Of a DNA stretch of 64,000 nt, positions 54,625 to 63,587 are shown piece after piece. Under the pieces are notes generated by a model, which was not told where the DNA came from, made no database searches, and saw only the letters and a list, made by a program, of their open reading frames with translations. Location of the stretch: contig JAFKMU010000045.1 in NCBI GenBank assembly GCA_017305195.1, positions 1 through 64,000 of the forward strand, in the 5' to 3' direction. The translations under genes were made by a program, and so were the position numbers. Within the stretch, counting starts at the first letter, position 1; every line of letters starts with the position of its first letter. Source of the DNA: Verrucomicrobiota bacterium. Its GTDB lineage: Bacteria; Verrucomicrobiota; Verrucomicrobiia; Chthoniobacterales; Terrimicrobiaceae.

Positions 54625-56142
54625 TTACCAGGAGTAGTGAACGGTGTAGGTGATCTTGCGCTCTTCGTCGGGCTTCAGTTCGACGAGAAACTCGATCTCG
54701 TCGGAATTCAGCTTCTTGAAAGGCATGCTCTTGTCCGTGATGTCCCAGTTGTTCCAGCGCAGCAGATGCTCGACGACACGGATCGTCACCGGCTCGGTCT
54801 TGCGATTGCGCAGGGTGATTTCAAAACTCTCGTCCGACCAGTTGTTGGACCTGTCGACCTTGAAATTCGTCCGCTTGCGCTCGCCTACGAGATCGAAGGC
54901 ATCGCCGGTGTAGACGCGCACCGTTTCGTCCTTCGGCGTGTGATCGATGACGTTCTCACCCGTGAACTCGAGCTGCTTTCCATCCGCGCGATAGAAGCGC
55001 ACACGACCCTTGGGCAAGGGAATCCCGAGGCCGTTTTCCTTCGTATTCTTGAACTCCCTCATCACCGACACACGGTTTTTGCTGTCGGAGCCAAACTCCT
55101 CGTTCTGCCTCAGCGAGGAGCGATTGTATCCGCGCCAGCGGTTCCAGTCGATCACCGCACCGTCGTAGACATAGATCACCTCGCTCTTCACCCCGGAGGC
55201 GCGGATGAACTCGACCTGCTTCGTCTCGCGATCACGCAGAGTGGCGGGGCGCTCCAGCGAGTAGAGATGATATTCGTCGAAGGCCTTTTCTGTCACCGTC
55301 GGGCGCGGAATGCTCTCAAATGCGGTCGGAGTGCTTATAGAGCTGCCATAGTTTATATATCCATCGAAAACAGGAACCTTGTTCACCTCGCCCGCCATCA
55401 GCTTGATCTTCGCATCGACGAAGTCTCGCCCCGTCTGGTTGTCCATCGTCACCCAGCCCACGATGTCGAGGTCATTGCCCTTCTCGGGAGCCACGACGTT
55501 ATAGCTCGCCTCCCAAGTCATGCCGCGCGTGATGTAACCGAGTTCGGCATCCGTCTTCAGCGGTTTTGGCGAGTTGATGACCCAGGACAAGCGCGGCTTG
55601 AGGATCGTATCGTCCCCGAGCGAGGGAAAGACCGGCTTGCCCGGCAGGCCGAACTGGATCTTGCCATCGACCTGAATGATCGGCTCGCCTGCCCCGCCCG
55701 GGCTGGACATGGCCATCTGGGTCATCGCGTACTGATTCCCATACCGCTGCATCGCCAGGCTATTGTGCGCGACATAGCCGGAGCGGATGATCTTCCCACG
55801 CACCACGCGGTCGGGTTTGTTCACCTCGGCCACGAAAAAGTCGATCTCCTGCCCCTCAAAGAGCGAAAGGAGCAGCGATTGGCTGACGGGGTCATTGCGG
55901 TAGCTCTGCTCGAGGATTTGCAGCGGGTTTCCCGCCGGGTCGCGCAGGATGACGGAATCCGGCTCCACCTGCATCGTCGCTTCGTCAAAAACGACCTGAT
56001 TCTCGCCCAGTTTCAGATCGAGTGCGATCTGGTCGCGCACGACGGCAAAGTTCTGGTTGTAAATCGTAAGCGCCGGTTGGGCTCCTGTAGCGAAGGCCAG
56101 CGGCGCGAACAGCCCGAGGAGGGGAAGGAGGGGCGTTTTCAC
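54625..56142 (-). CDS. DUF4139-type secreted protein, copy 1
   Basis: A 505-residue protein starting at a GTG (56142) with signal peptide ending near TGAQ. Same architecture as copy 2: LTIYNQNFAVVRDQIALDL, GMTWEASYNVV, NQTGRDFVD, closing HYSW. It carries extra residues at its loops (NSLAMQRYGNQYAMTQMAM and DGYINYGSSISTPTAFES) absent from copy 2. The spacer upstream (56143-56200) is AT-rich and probably holds the promoter for this three-gene unit (copy 1, copy 2, propeller protein). Confidence 0.85.
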   Translation of the reverse strand: MKTPLLPLLGLFAPLAFATGAQPALTIYNQNFAVVRDQIALDLKLGENQVVFDEATMQVEPDSVILRDPAGNPLQILEQSYRNDPVSQSLLLSLFEGQEIDFFVAEVNKPDRVVRGKIIRSGYVAHNSLAMQRYGNQYAMTQMAMSSPGGAGEPIIQVDGKIQFGLPGKPVFPSLGDDTILKPRLSWVINSPKPLKTDAELGYITRGMTWEASYNVVAPEKGNDLDIVGWVTMDNQTGRDFVDAKIKLMAGEVNKVPVFDGYINYGSSISTPTAFESIPRPTVTEKAFDEYHLYSLERPATLRDRETKQVEFIRASGVKSEVIYVYDGAVIDWNRWRGYNRSSLRQNEEFGSDSKNRVSVMREFKNTKENGLGIPLPKGRVRFYRADGKQLEFTGENVIDHTPKDETVRVYTGDAFDLVGERKRTNFKVDRSNNWSDESFEITLRNRKTEPVTIRVVEHLLRWNNWDITDKSMPFKKLNSDEIEFLVELKPDEERKITYTVHYSW

Positions 56143-56200
56143 GTCAACCGAGTTAACGCGAAACGCAAAGTTTTCTTAAGACAAAACTTAGCGCCCCCCG

Positions 56201-56240
56201 GAAAAAGAAAAAGGGCCGCTCCGATCTCGAAGCGGCCCCT
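56201..56240 (-). terminator. Intrinsic terminator of the proS operon
   Basis: On the minus strand AGGGGCCGCT and AGCGGCCCT form the stem, then TTTTTCTTTTTC. Lies 13 bases past the proS stop and in front of the promoter of the DUF4139 genes. Confidence 0.92.
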
Positions 56241-56252
56241 TGTTGAGAAGGC

Positions 56253-57767
56253 TTAGTAAGACTTGGCCCAGACGACCCGTTGCCTGCTGGGTTCGCCAGT
56301 GAAGATACAGGCGCCGGCCTCGGGCGAATCCGTGAACGGAATGCACCGAATCGTCACCTTGAGGTCATTCTTGATCTGCTCCTCGACCGCCGCGCTGCCA
56401 TTCCAATGCGCGAGGGCGAAGCCGCCGTGAATCTCCGGCTTGTCGGAGTTTGCCGGGGTGAAGAACTTGTAGAAGTCCTCCTTGCTCTCGATGACCTTGA
56501 GATTCGCATCGCGGAAGGCCGTGGCACGAGCGAGCAGCTCGGCCTGGATTTCGTCGAGCACACCCGCCACGCTGGAAATGACATCCGCCGTGGGCAGGAA
56601 GGCCTTTTCCTTGTGCGGACGATCGCGGCGGGAGAGCGCCACCGTACCCTGCGCGAGATCGCGCGGGCCAATCTCGATGCGGATCGGGATGCCCTTTTTG
56701 ATCCACTCCCAGTTCTTCACGCCGCCGCCGAGGTCGCGCGAATCCACCTCCACCTGCACGGGCACGCCGTGGTAGCTGACCTCGCGGAGCTGCGTGGCGA
56801 GATTTTCCGCCGCTTCAAGCACGGCGGCGCGGGTGTCTTCCTTGGGCGTGATGGGAATGATCACGACATGGGCCGGAGCCACGCGCGGCGGCATGATGAG
56901 GCCGTCGTCATCGCCATGGGCCATGATGAGCGTGCCGATGAGGCGGGTGCTCACGCCCCAGCTCGTCGTCCAGGCATGCTCCACCGCGCCGCTGCGCGAC
57001 TGGAATTGAATGCCGGAGGCCTTGGAGAAATTCTGCCCGAGGAAGTGCGAGGTGCCGGCCTGGATGGCCTTGCGATCCTGCACCATGGCCTCGATGCAAT
57101 ACGTCTGCACCGCGCCGGGGAAACGTTCGCTCTCACTCTTCTCACCCGTGATGACCGGGATGGCGAGGTAATCGCGCGCAAAGGTCTCGTAGACGCGCAG
57201 CATCTTCATCGTTTCCGCGACTGCTTCCTCGCTGGTCTCGTGGGCGGTGTGCCCCTCCTGCCAGAGAAACTCTGCGGTGCGGAGAAAGAGGCGCGGGCGC
57301 ATTTCCCAGCGGACCACGTTGGCCCACTGGTTCAGCAAAATCGGGAGGTCGCGCCAGGATTTCACCCAGCGGGCATAGGCCGCGCCGATGATCGTCTCGG
57401 AGGTCGGGCGTACGATGAGCGGTTCGCTGAGCTGGCCCGAGGGCACGAGCTTGCCGTCCTTGGCCTCCAGGCGGTGGTGCGTGACCACGGCGCATTCCTT
57501 GGCGAAGCCCTCGACGTGCGCGGCTTCCTTCTCCAGGTAGCTCAGCGGGATGAAGAGCGGGAAGTAGGCATTGCGGTGGCCCGTGGCCTTGAACATGCCA
57601 TCGAGCACGGCCTGCATGCGCTCCCAGAGGGCGTAGCCCCAGGGCTTGATGACCATACATCCGCGCACTTCGGAGTTTTCAGCGAGGTCGGCGGCGCGGA
57701 TGACCTGCTGGTACCATTCGGGAAAATCCTCCTGGCGGGTGGGAGAGACGGCGGTTTTTTCGCTCAT
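56253..57767 (-). CDS. proS: Prolyl-tRNA synthetase, archaeal/eukaryotic type
   Basis: A 504-residue class II synthetase lacking the bacterial editing insertion and ending in the archaeal-type C-terminal domain with the terminal tyrosine (VVWAKSY). Motif 2 is around RPRLFLRTAEFLWQEGHTAH; motif 1 region includes RPTSETIIGAAY. The ATG at 57767 overlaps the stop of the upstream peptidase gene (ATGA). Charges tRNA-Pro with proline. The long frame upstream is a shadow of that gene. Bacteria with this ProS form usually have acquired it laterally in the distant past. Confidence 0.97.
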   Translation of the reverse strand: MSEKTAVSPTRQEDFPEWYQQVIRAADLAENSEVRGCMVIKPWGYALWERMQAVLDGMFKATGHRNAYFPLFIPLSYLEKEAAHVEGFAKECAVVTHHRLEAKDGKLVPSGQLSEPLIVRPTSETIIGAAYARWVKSWRDLPILLNQWANVVRWEMRPRLFLRTAEFLWQEGHTAHETSEEAVAETMKMLRVYETFARDYLAIPVITGEKSESERFPGAVQTYCIEAMVQDRKAIQAGTSHFLGQNFSKASGIQFQSRSGAVEHAWTTSWGVSTRLIGTLIMAHGDDDGLIMPPRVAPAHVVIIPITPKEDTRAAVLEAAENLATQLREVSYHGVPVQVEVDSRDLGGGVKNWEWIKKGIPIRIEIGPRDLAQGTVALSRRDRPHKEKAFLPTADVISSVAGVLDEIQAELLARATAFRDANLKVIESKEDFYKFFTPANSDKPEIHGGFALAHWNGSAAVEEQIKNDLKVTIRCIPFTDSPEAGACIFTGEPSRQRVVWAKSY

Positions 57768-58864
57768 GCGAGTTGGTTGAGAAAGTTTTTGTAAAAGGTG
57801 AGTCCGGCTTCGAGGTCGGCGATGGCGATCCATTCGTCGGCGGTGTGAGCCTGGGCGATGGACCCCGGCCCGAGCGCCACGGCAGGCACGCCGCGTTCCG
57901 AGAAGGGCGCGGCGTCGCAGAACCACGGGGCTCCCGTGAGCCCGGCTCCGCAACCACGAAGTTTTTGGATGATAGCGTTCTCCGGATCAGTCCACAAGGG
58001 CGCTGCTCCCGCAGTGGTGAATGTCACGTCAGGAAACCGCTCCTTCAGGTCGGCGACGAATCCGTCAATGTCCTGCCCCGGCAGCGTGCGCACGTCGACC
58101 GCCGCATCGCAGCCCTCCGGCACGATGTTGACCTTGCTGCCGCCCCGGATGGTTCCGATGCTCATGGTGGTGCGACCAAGGATCGGGTGGGTCAGGTCGC
58201 CAAAGCGGCGCTGAAACTCCGCCTTGAGATAGACCAGCGCGTCGAGCACCGGCTCGATGGCGTTTTTGCCCTTGTCCGGCGTGGAACTGTGCACAGCCAC
58301 GCCCGTGGCATGGAGGAAAATCCGACGCGACCCCTTGTGCGTATGCACGATCTCGAGGCTGGTCGGCTCACCGACGAGGACAAAATCAAAGGTCTCCGAC
58401 GAAGCCAGCGAGATGGACCCATGCTGGCCCGCCTCTTCGCTCATCAGCCCGGCGAACCAGATTTCATGGCTCAAGGTCGGCAGCACGTCGCGCAGGTCGC
58501 TCAGGGCCTGGAGCATGGCGGCCATCGGCCCCTTGGTATCGCTGGAGCCCCGGCCCCAGATGCGGCCATCGCGCTGTTCGCCGCTGAAGGGCTCGATCGT
58601 CATGCCGAGCACGCTCACGGTATCCGTGTGCGGTGCAAAAAGGAGACGCGGCTTGCCCGGTCGATCCGACGGGAAACGCCCGATGACATTCGGCCTGCCC
58701 GGCAGGATCTCGGGCAACTGCACCTCGGCGCCGAGGCTGGTCAGAAAATCCGCGATGAACTTCGCACACTCCGCCTCCCCCGTGCGATCCGTCCCCGGGT
58801 CGCCCTCGGGATTCACACTCGGGATGCGGACGAGCTGGGTGAGGAGGTCGGCGACGGCGCTCAT
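57764..58864 (-). CDS. M20 family peptidase/deacylase (ArgE/DapE-like)
   Basis: A 366-residue M20 enzyme. Metal sites: FAPHTDTVSV (His, Asp), RGSSDTKGPMAAML (bridging Asp), MSEEAGQHGS (catalytic Glu and Glu) and a late His in QAHTADEWI. Could be acetylornithine deacetylase or succinyl-diaminopimelate desuccinylase; the motif EEAGQHGS does not settle it. The ATG at 58864 (MSAVADLLTQLVRIPSVNPEG) overlaps the epimerase stop (ATGA). Middle gene of epimerase-peptidase-proS. Confidence 0.9.
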   Translation of the reverse strand: MSAVADLLTQLVRIPSVNPEGDPGTDRTGEAECAKFIADFLTSLGAEVQLPEILPGRPNVIGRFPSDRPGKPRLLFAPHTDTVSVLGMTIEPFSGEQRDGRIWGRGSSDTKGPMAAMLQALSDLRDVLPTLSHEIWFAGLMSEEAGQHGSISLASSETFDFVLVGEPTSLEIVHTHKGSRRIFLHATGVAVHSSTPDKGKNAIEPVLDALVYLKAEFQRRFGDLTHPILGRTTMSIGTIRGGSKVNIVPEGCDAAVDVRTLPGQDIDGFVADLKERFPDVTFTTAGAAPLWTDPENAIIQKLRGCGAGLTGAPWFCDAAPFSERGVPAVALGPGSIAQAHTADEWIAIADLEAGLTFYKNFLNQLA

Positions 58865-59811
58865 TTTCCGTGCTGGCTGGCATACCACTCGACGAAGCGG
58901 GGAATGCCTTCAGAAATCTTCACCTTCGGGTCGTAGCCGAGGAGGGCGCGGGCCTTGCGAATGTCCGCACAGGTCAGCGGCATGTCGCCCTGCTGCTCGG
59001 GGAGCTGCTGGATGATCGCTTTTTTACCGATGGATTTCTCCAGCGCCTCGATCAACTCGGTGAGGGTCGTCGTCTCGCTTTCGCCAAGGTTGACGATCTC
59101 AAACTTCGTCTTGTCGTAGGCGAGAGCGCCCATCACGCCCTGGATGATGTCGTCGATGTAGGTGTAATCGCGGCGGGTGCCGCCATCGCCATACTTCGGG
59201 ATCGGCTTGTCGTTGTAAATCAGGTCCGTGAACTTGTGGATCGCCAGGTCAGGACGCTGGCCCGGCCCGTAGACCGTGAAAAAGCGCAGGCAAACCACGC
59301 CCAGATCGTAAAGATGCGAGAAATTGCCGCACAGGTGCTCACCCGCGAGCTTCGTCGCCGCGTAAGGGCTGAGGGTCTGCGGGAGCGGCAGGTCCTCCGA
59401 GAAGGGCACCGTCTTCGCCAGACCATAAACCGATGAGCTGGAGGCAAATAGAAACTTGCCCACTCCGCCCGCCTTGGCGGCTTCGAGCATATTGTAGGTG
59501 CCGTTGACGTTGGTCTGGAGGTAGGAGAGCGGGTTTTCCAGGGATGGACGAACTCCCGCCCGGGCGGCGATATGCACGATGGCGTCAAATTTCCCATCGA
59601 CCACGACCTGCTTCATGCGGTCGGCGTCCTCGATATTCGCCTCGATCAGCTCCACATTGCTTTCCAGTCCCGCGATATTCGACCGCTTGATGGCGGGGTT
59701 GTAGTAGTCGTTGAAGTTGTCGACGATCACAGCGGCATGGCCGGCGCGCAGGAGCCTGCGAACCAAATGGGAGCCAATAAAGCCGGCGCCGCCGGTAACC
59801 AGTACTTTCAT
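58861..59811 (-). CDS. Nucleotide-sugar epimerase (UDP-glucose/glucuronate 4-epimerase family)
   Basis: A 316-residue extended SDR: MKVLVTGGAGFIGSHLVRRL (GxxGxxG), FASSSSVYG, Y-x3-K in SPYAATKLAGEH and the RPDLAIHKF region, which is closest to UDP-glucuronate 4-epimerases and related CapI-type enzymes. Predicted to make UDP-galacturonate or a related sugar for surface polysaccharide. No glycosyltransferase flanks it. First gene of a three-gene unit linked by ATGA overlaps. Confidence 0.9.
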   Translation of the reverse strand: MKVLVTGGAGFIGSHLVRRLLRAGHAAVIVDNFNDYYNPAIKRSNIAGLESNVELIEANIEDADRMKQVVVDGKFDAIVHIAARAGVRPSLENPLSYLQTNVNGTYNMLEAAKAGGVGKFLFASSSSVYGLAKTVPFSEDLPLPQTLSPYAATKLAGEHLCGNFSHLYDLGVVCLRFFTVYGPGQRPDLAIHKFTDLIYNDKPIPKYGDGGTRRDYTYIDDIIQGVMGALAYDKTKFEIVNLGESETTTLTELIEALEKSIGKKAIIQQLPEQQGDMPLTCADIRKARALLGYDPKVKISEGIPRFVEWYASQHGK

Positions 59812-59867
59812 CGAAGCAACCTAGCGGGCAGGGGAAAATCGCCGCAAGCTGTTTCTCCACCGGGCGC

Positions 59868-62456
59868 TTACGTCCAGTCCCGCCGCCTCAGCCAGATATC
59901 GACCGGCCAGAGGAGCAGCGCCGCCGCCAGCAGCCACGGGGAAAGGTCGCGCCGCGTCGAGGCGGCCTGCCGCGCCGGGCGGAAAACCTGCTCCGGCGTC
60001 GGCTGAAAGATCCCCCCGCCATCCCGGGCCAGCTTTTCCAGAAAGGGCCGCGTGTCGGCCACGGGAAGAAACTCCCGCCCGGCATCGCGCATCCAGGCCA
60101 GTGAGATGGGCCGTCCCGCTCCGTCGCCCACCGCGATGACAGCGGTTTCGGCCTCGGGTTTGGGAAACTCCACCCGGTAACGCCCGGGGGCGACCTGCGG
60201 CGCGATGAGCGACCGGCTGGCTCCGCCCTGCTCAGCCACCGTCACGGTAACGGGCAGTCCATTGCGAAAGGCCCCCGCCCCGGTCACAGCCGAAACGTCC
60301 ACCGCGAGGCGGTCTCCGGATTTCACCACCTCGGCGCTCAGGTCGTCGCGACGATCCGGGCGCACGAGCTGACGGGCGAGCTGCGTCCAGAATTTACCGT
60401 ATCCCGGCCATGTCATCCACTCGGCGGCCCAGCGGGGTTTCGCATCACTGAGGAAAGCCGCCGCCTGCCCCAGGCCATAGCGCCAGATGGCGAGGATGGG
60501 CTCGCCGGATTCCGCCACCAGCAGGAGATCCGCGCCGGGCTTCGCGCTGGAGAGATTCAACCCCAGGAGCGGCGGCGCCTCGGACCACGGGATGCCGTGC
60601 AGCACATCGAAAGCGCCTGTCGGCGTCACTAGAAACGCCTCCTCGCGCAAGCTCGACTGCGTGGCGCGCATCGTCTCCTGGCTGAACAGGCGCGGTAACG
60701 TCGTCGCGTCCGCCGTGAGATAAAACCGCCCGCCGCCCTTGGTCGCCAGATCGCGCAGAAAGGCCGTGTCCTTGTCTTCCTCGCGCCCGAGGGCCACCAC
60801 GGAGAGGGTAATACGATTGGCCAGCATGGCGGCGGCGAGGTCGAGCGACGATCCGCCGCCCACAGAGGGATTGCCCTCCCCGCCCGCCGATTTTTCCTCC
60901 GCATCAGCGGCATCGGCAAACAGGATGATGTGCTTGATCTTGCCCTGCGCGTCGCGGAGCACCGGGAAGGCCTCCGCCAGAGACGTGTACACGTAGATGC
61001 CGCCGCCCCCCGAGGTGATGCCAGCGATCCTGCGCGCCATCGCGGTCCGGTCCGTGGCCGGAGCGAGCGGAACCACCTGCTGAACCCGCGTGTCGACGGC
61101 AAAAACTCCGAACAGATCCCGGGCCTGGAGCACCTCGAGCGCCAGGCTCGCCCCCTCGTTCGCCAAGGACATCTTGGTCTGCCCTCCAGCCATGGCCGAC
61201 ATGGAGCCGGAGCGGTCGAGAACGACGAGCAGCGCCGCCACGGGAGTCTCCTCCCGCTCCTGGCGCTCGATGCGCACAGGGAGCACCGCCGCCACCGGGG
61301 TGCGGAAATACCCGCCCGCCCCGAAACTCGCATCGCCGCCCGACATGAGAAACCCGCCGCCAAAGTCCTTCACCCACGAGGCCAGCGAACGCATCTGCTG
61401 GTCGCTCAGTTCCTGCGCCGGCACGTCGCTGAGCATGACGAGGTCAAAACTCTCCAGCTCCTCAAGCGTGGCGGGGAATCCCGAGGGCGGTCGCACCTCG
61501 ACCTGAAAACCTCCTCCGCGCAGCACGCCAGCCAGGGCGTCCACCTGCGAGGGGTCGCGGTCGACGAGCAGGGTCCTCGCCGCGCCGCCATGCACCACCA
61601 CGGCATGGCTCCGGTTATTCTCCGGCCGGGTATCACCCTCCAGGGAAACCGTCGCCTCGTACAGGCCGAGCCCGGCCTCTGCGCGCAGGTTGGGAATCAC
61701 CACGTCATTCACTCCCTCGGCCAGATCCTTCTCCATCTCGGCGACCAGCACGCGATTCTGGAAAAAACGAATCGTCGCTCGGGCCTCCGGCTCCGTCGAG
61801 TTGATCGTCACCTTCGCGTCAAAGGTCTCCCCTTCCCTCGCCGAGGACGGCACCGAAACCGACAGCACCGCCGCGTCGGGGCGTTTGTCAGCGGCAAGAG
61901 GCACGACATCCAACTCCACCCCGCGCTCTTTCAGGCGGGCGAGCACGCTTTCCGCTGGCCGCCCCGCATTGACCGCTCCATCCGAGAGCAGGACGATCCG
62001 CCCGGGACGGTCGGCCGGGAGAGACGCCTGGGCAAACTCCAGGGCCGCCGCGAGGTCCGTGGCATCCCGCGGCACAGTGACGGCACGAGGTGCTTCCATT
62101 TCCCCATACGACCGCGCCACGCCAGCCCCGGCGGCAAAATCAACCTGACCGGAGTTCCTCAGATGATTCTGCGCGGCCTGCCCGACAAAATCGGATGAAG
62201 CCTTTTGCCCGGCCTCGTGGATGCTGGCAGAAACGTCGCGCAAAAAGACGACGGCAACATCGCGGGTCAGTCCGCGGAGGGCCGGTCCGGCCAGCGCAAT
62301 GACAAGCAGCACAAGCAGGAGACAGCGAATGGAGACAGCCAGCGCCCGCTGTCTCGCTGTCCAGGCAGCGAGCGAGCCCCGTTGCAGGACCCAGACCATC
62401 GCCAGGGCGAAGGGAATCAGAAAAAGAAGATAGGGACGCTCGAAATCCACCAGCAC
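59868..62456 (-). CDS. Membrane protein with two VWA domains and glutamine-amidotransferase-like segment
   Basis: An 862-residue protein starting at a GTG (62456), with two membrane helices at the N-terminus (about 8-25 and 42-61), a first VWA domain with MIDAS DVSAS (74-78), an Ig-like BatA/CARDB stretch (about 195-290), a class I glutamine amidotransferase-like fold (about 295-390), a second VWA with DRSGS (414-418), and a C-terminal helix (SPWLLAAALLLWPVDIWLRR). Such chloride-channel/BatA-like proteins occur in operons with MoxR ATPases; none is seen here. It acts in the inner membrane, with substrate unknown. Confidence 0.85.
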   Translation of the reverse strand: MLVDFERPYLLFLIPFALAMVWVLQRGSLAAWTARQRALAVSIRCLLLVLLVIALAGPALRGLTRDVAVVFLRDVSASIHEAGQKASSDFVGQAAQNHLRNSGQVDFAAGAGVARSYGEMEAPRAVTVPRDATDLAAALEFAQASLPADRPGRIVLLSDGAVNAGRPAESVLARLKERGVELDVVPLAADKRPDAAVLSVSVPSSAREGETFDAKVTINSTEPEARATIRFFQNRVLVAEMEKDLAEGVNDVVIPNLRAEAGLGLYEATVSLEGDTRPENNRSHAVVVHGGAARTLLVDRDPSQVDALAGVLRGGGFQVEVRPPSGFPATLEELESFDLVMLSDVPAQELSDQQMRSLASWVKDFGGGFLMSGGDASFGAGGYFRTPVAAVLPVRIERQEREETPVAALLVVLDRSGSMSAMAGGQTKMSLANEGASLALEVLQARDLFGVFAVDTRVQQVVPLAPATDRTAMARRIAGITSGGGGIYVYTSLAEAFPVLRDAQGKIKHIILFADAADAEEKSAGGEGNPSVGGGSSLDLAAAMLANRITLSVVALGREEDKDTAFLRDLATKGGGRFYLTADATTLPRLFSQETMRATQSSLREEAFLVTPTGAFDVLHGIPWSEAPPLLGLNLSSAKPGADLLLVAESGEPILAIWRYGLGQAAAFLSDAKPRWAAEWMTWPGYGKFWTQLARQLVRPDRRDDLSAEVVKSGDRLAVDVSAVTGAGAFRNGLPVTVTVAEQGGASRSLIAPQVAPGRYRVEFPKPEAETAVIAVGDGAGRPISLAWMRDAGREFLPVADTRPFLEKLARDGGGIFQPTPEQVFRPARQAASTRRDLSPWLLAAALLLWPVDIWLRRRDWT

Positions 62457-62465
62457 GACAAAGGG

Positions 62466-63476
62466 CTACTGGACCAGCTCAGGCTCAGCCACGGGGAGGG
62501 GCTTCAACGCCTCGGCGAGGCGATCACACAGCGCCCGATGACCGCGTTCGAAAAGAAACACATTCGTCGAGGACGGACCGCCGATCATGAGACGCTCGGA
62601 GAGAAACCGGGACTCCCGCAAGATATCGCGTCCCTCCACCGGGATCTCGACCACGATCGGTCCAAACCGGCGGGGGCCGACAAAAAACAGGCGTCCGCCT
62701 TCAAAGCGAACCAGCCAGCCAAAGACATTGCGAGGCAGGCGGGGGCCGCCGCCGCTGATGCACGGCACGGCCACGGTGAAATTCTCCGTCGTGGCATGAG
62801 CCCGCCGCAGAAGCAGCTCACATGGACCCGGGATTTTCCGGAAGATATTGTCATCGTCAGCGCCATCCGCGGGCTCATTGAGCTTGCGCCAGGCCAGCCA
62901 TCCTGTCGCCCGGATGGAGCGCAAGAGTTTGGGCAGCAGCACCCAGATCGCCAGGATCACGAGCACCGTGGCAATGAGGGCGACGATCGGATGCCATGCG
63001 ACCAAGGTGAGTCCGCCCAGGACGACCACATCCTCTCCCAGGCTCAGACCGATATTGGAAATGGGTTCCGGGGACGTATTGGCCACCAACCGGGTTCCCG
63101 CCTTGGCTGCGTGAGCGGACAGGGCGACCCCGCCAGCCAGCAGCGCCGCCACCACCTTCACCGCGGGATGCGCGTCCCCGAGCGCCAGGACTGCGAGCAA
63201 AGCGCCCCCGATCGGGCGGATGATCGTATGGACGGTATCGTTCGCCGAGTCGATCCACGGCACCTTGTCAGCCCAGAACTCGAGAAAATACAAAATGCCC
63301 GCAACCACGATCACCCAAGGATCGCCCAGCACATGGAGACTTTGCAGGGAAGCAGGCAGAGCTACCCAACTGAAGTGAATCGCCAGTCCGGCCGCAAAGA
63401 CCGTGAGATAAAGATTCAGCCCTGCCAGAGCAGCCAGCCCCAGGGCGACCCCAAGGGTCTGCAAGACGTCCTCCAT
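62466..63476 (-). CDS. DUF4126-type membrane protein
   Basis: A 336-residue protein. The first 200 residues have about six membrane helices (LQTLGVALGLAALAGLNLYL, then FLEFWADKVPWIDSANDTVH, which is the DUF4126 mark). The C-terminal 130 residues form a soluble region (from FRKIPGPCELL to the end) of unknown type. The VWA protein gene starts 9 bases after its stop, so the two are probably co-transcribed. Function unknown. Confidence 0.82.
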   Translation of the reverse strand: MEDVLQTLGVALGLAALAGLNLYLTVFAAGLAIHFSWVALPASLQSLHVLGDPWVIVVAGILYFLEFWADKVPWIDSANDTVHTIIRPIGGALLAVLALGDAHPAVKVVAALLAGGVALSAHAAKAGTRLVANTSPEPISNIGLSLGEDVVVLGGLTLVAWHPIVALIATVLVILAIWVLLPKLLRSIRATGWLAWRKLNEPADGADDDNIFRKIPGPCELLLRRAHATTENFTVAVPCISGGGPRLPRNVFGWLVRFEGGRLFFVGPRRFGPIVVEIPVEGRDILRESRFLSERLMIGGPSSTNVFLFERGHRALCDRLAEALKPLPVAEPELVQ

Positions 63477-63529
63477 ATGCAGGTGACTATCGGCATTCGC
63501 TGCGCCAAGTCACGCGATTTCAGGGCAAA

Positions 63530-63563
63530 AAAAACCCTCTCCACCGAGATGGAGAGGGTTTTT
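63530..63563 (-). terminator. Intrinsic terminator after the outer-membrane protein gene
   Basis: AAAAACCCTCTCCA and TGGAGAGGGTTTTT with a six-base loop, symmetrical with A/T runs on both sides; 24 bases beyond the stop of the minus-strand gene at 63588. Confidence 0.93.
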
Positions 63564-63587
63564 GGTAAGTTCAGCTAACTGATCAGC

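Larger units (their letters stand above)
53153..56142 (-). repeat. Tandem gene duplication
   Basis: The two DUF4139-type genes lie head to tail with only 5 bases between them and match almost throughout, including the last codons (KPDEERKITYTVHYSW in both). High nucleotide identity in the 3' halves (for example the blocks starting at 53165 and 54637) points to recent duplication or gene conversion; the variable loops are the exception. Confidence 0.9.
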
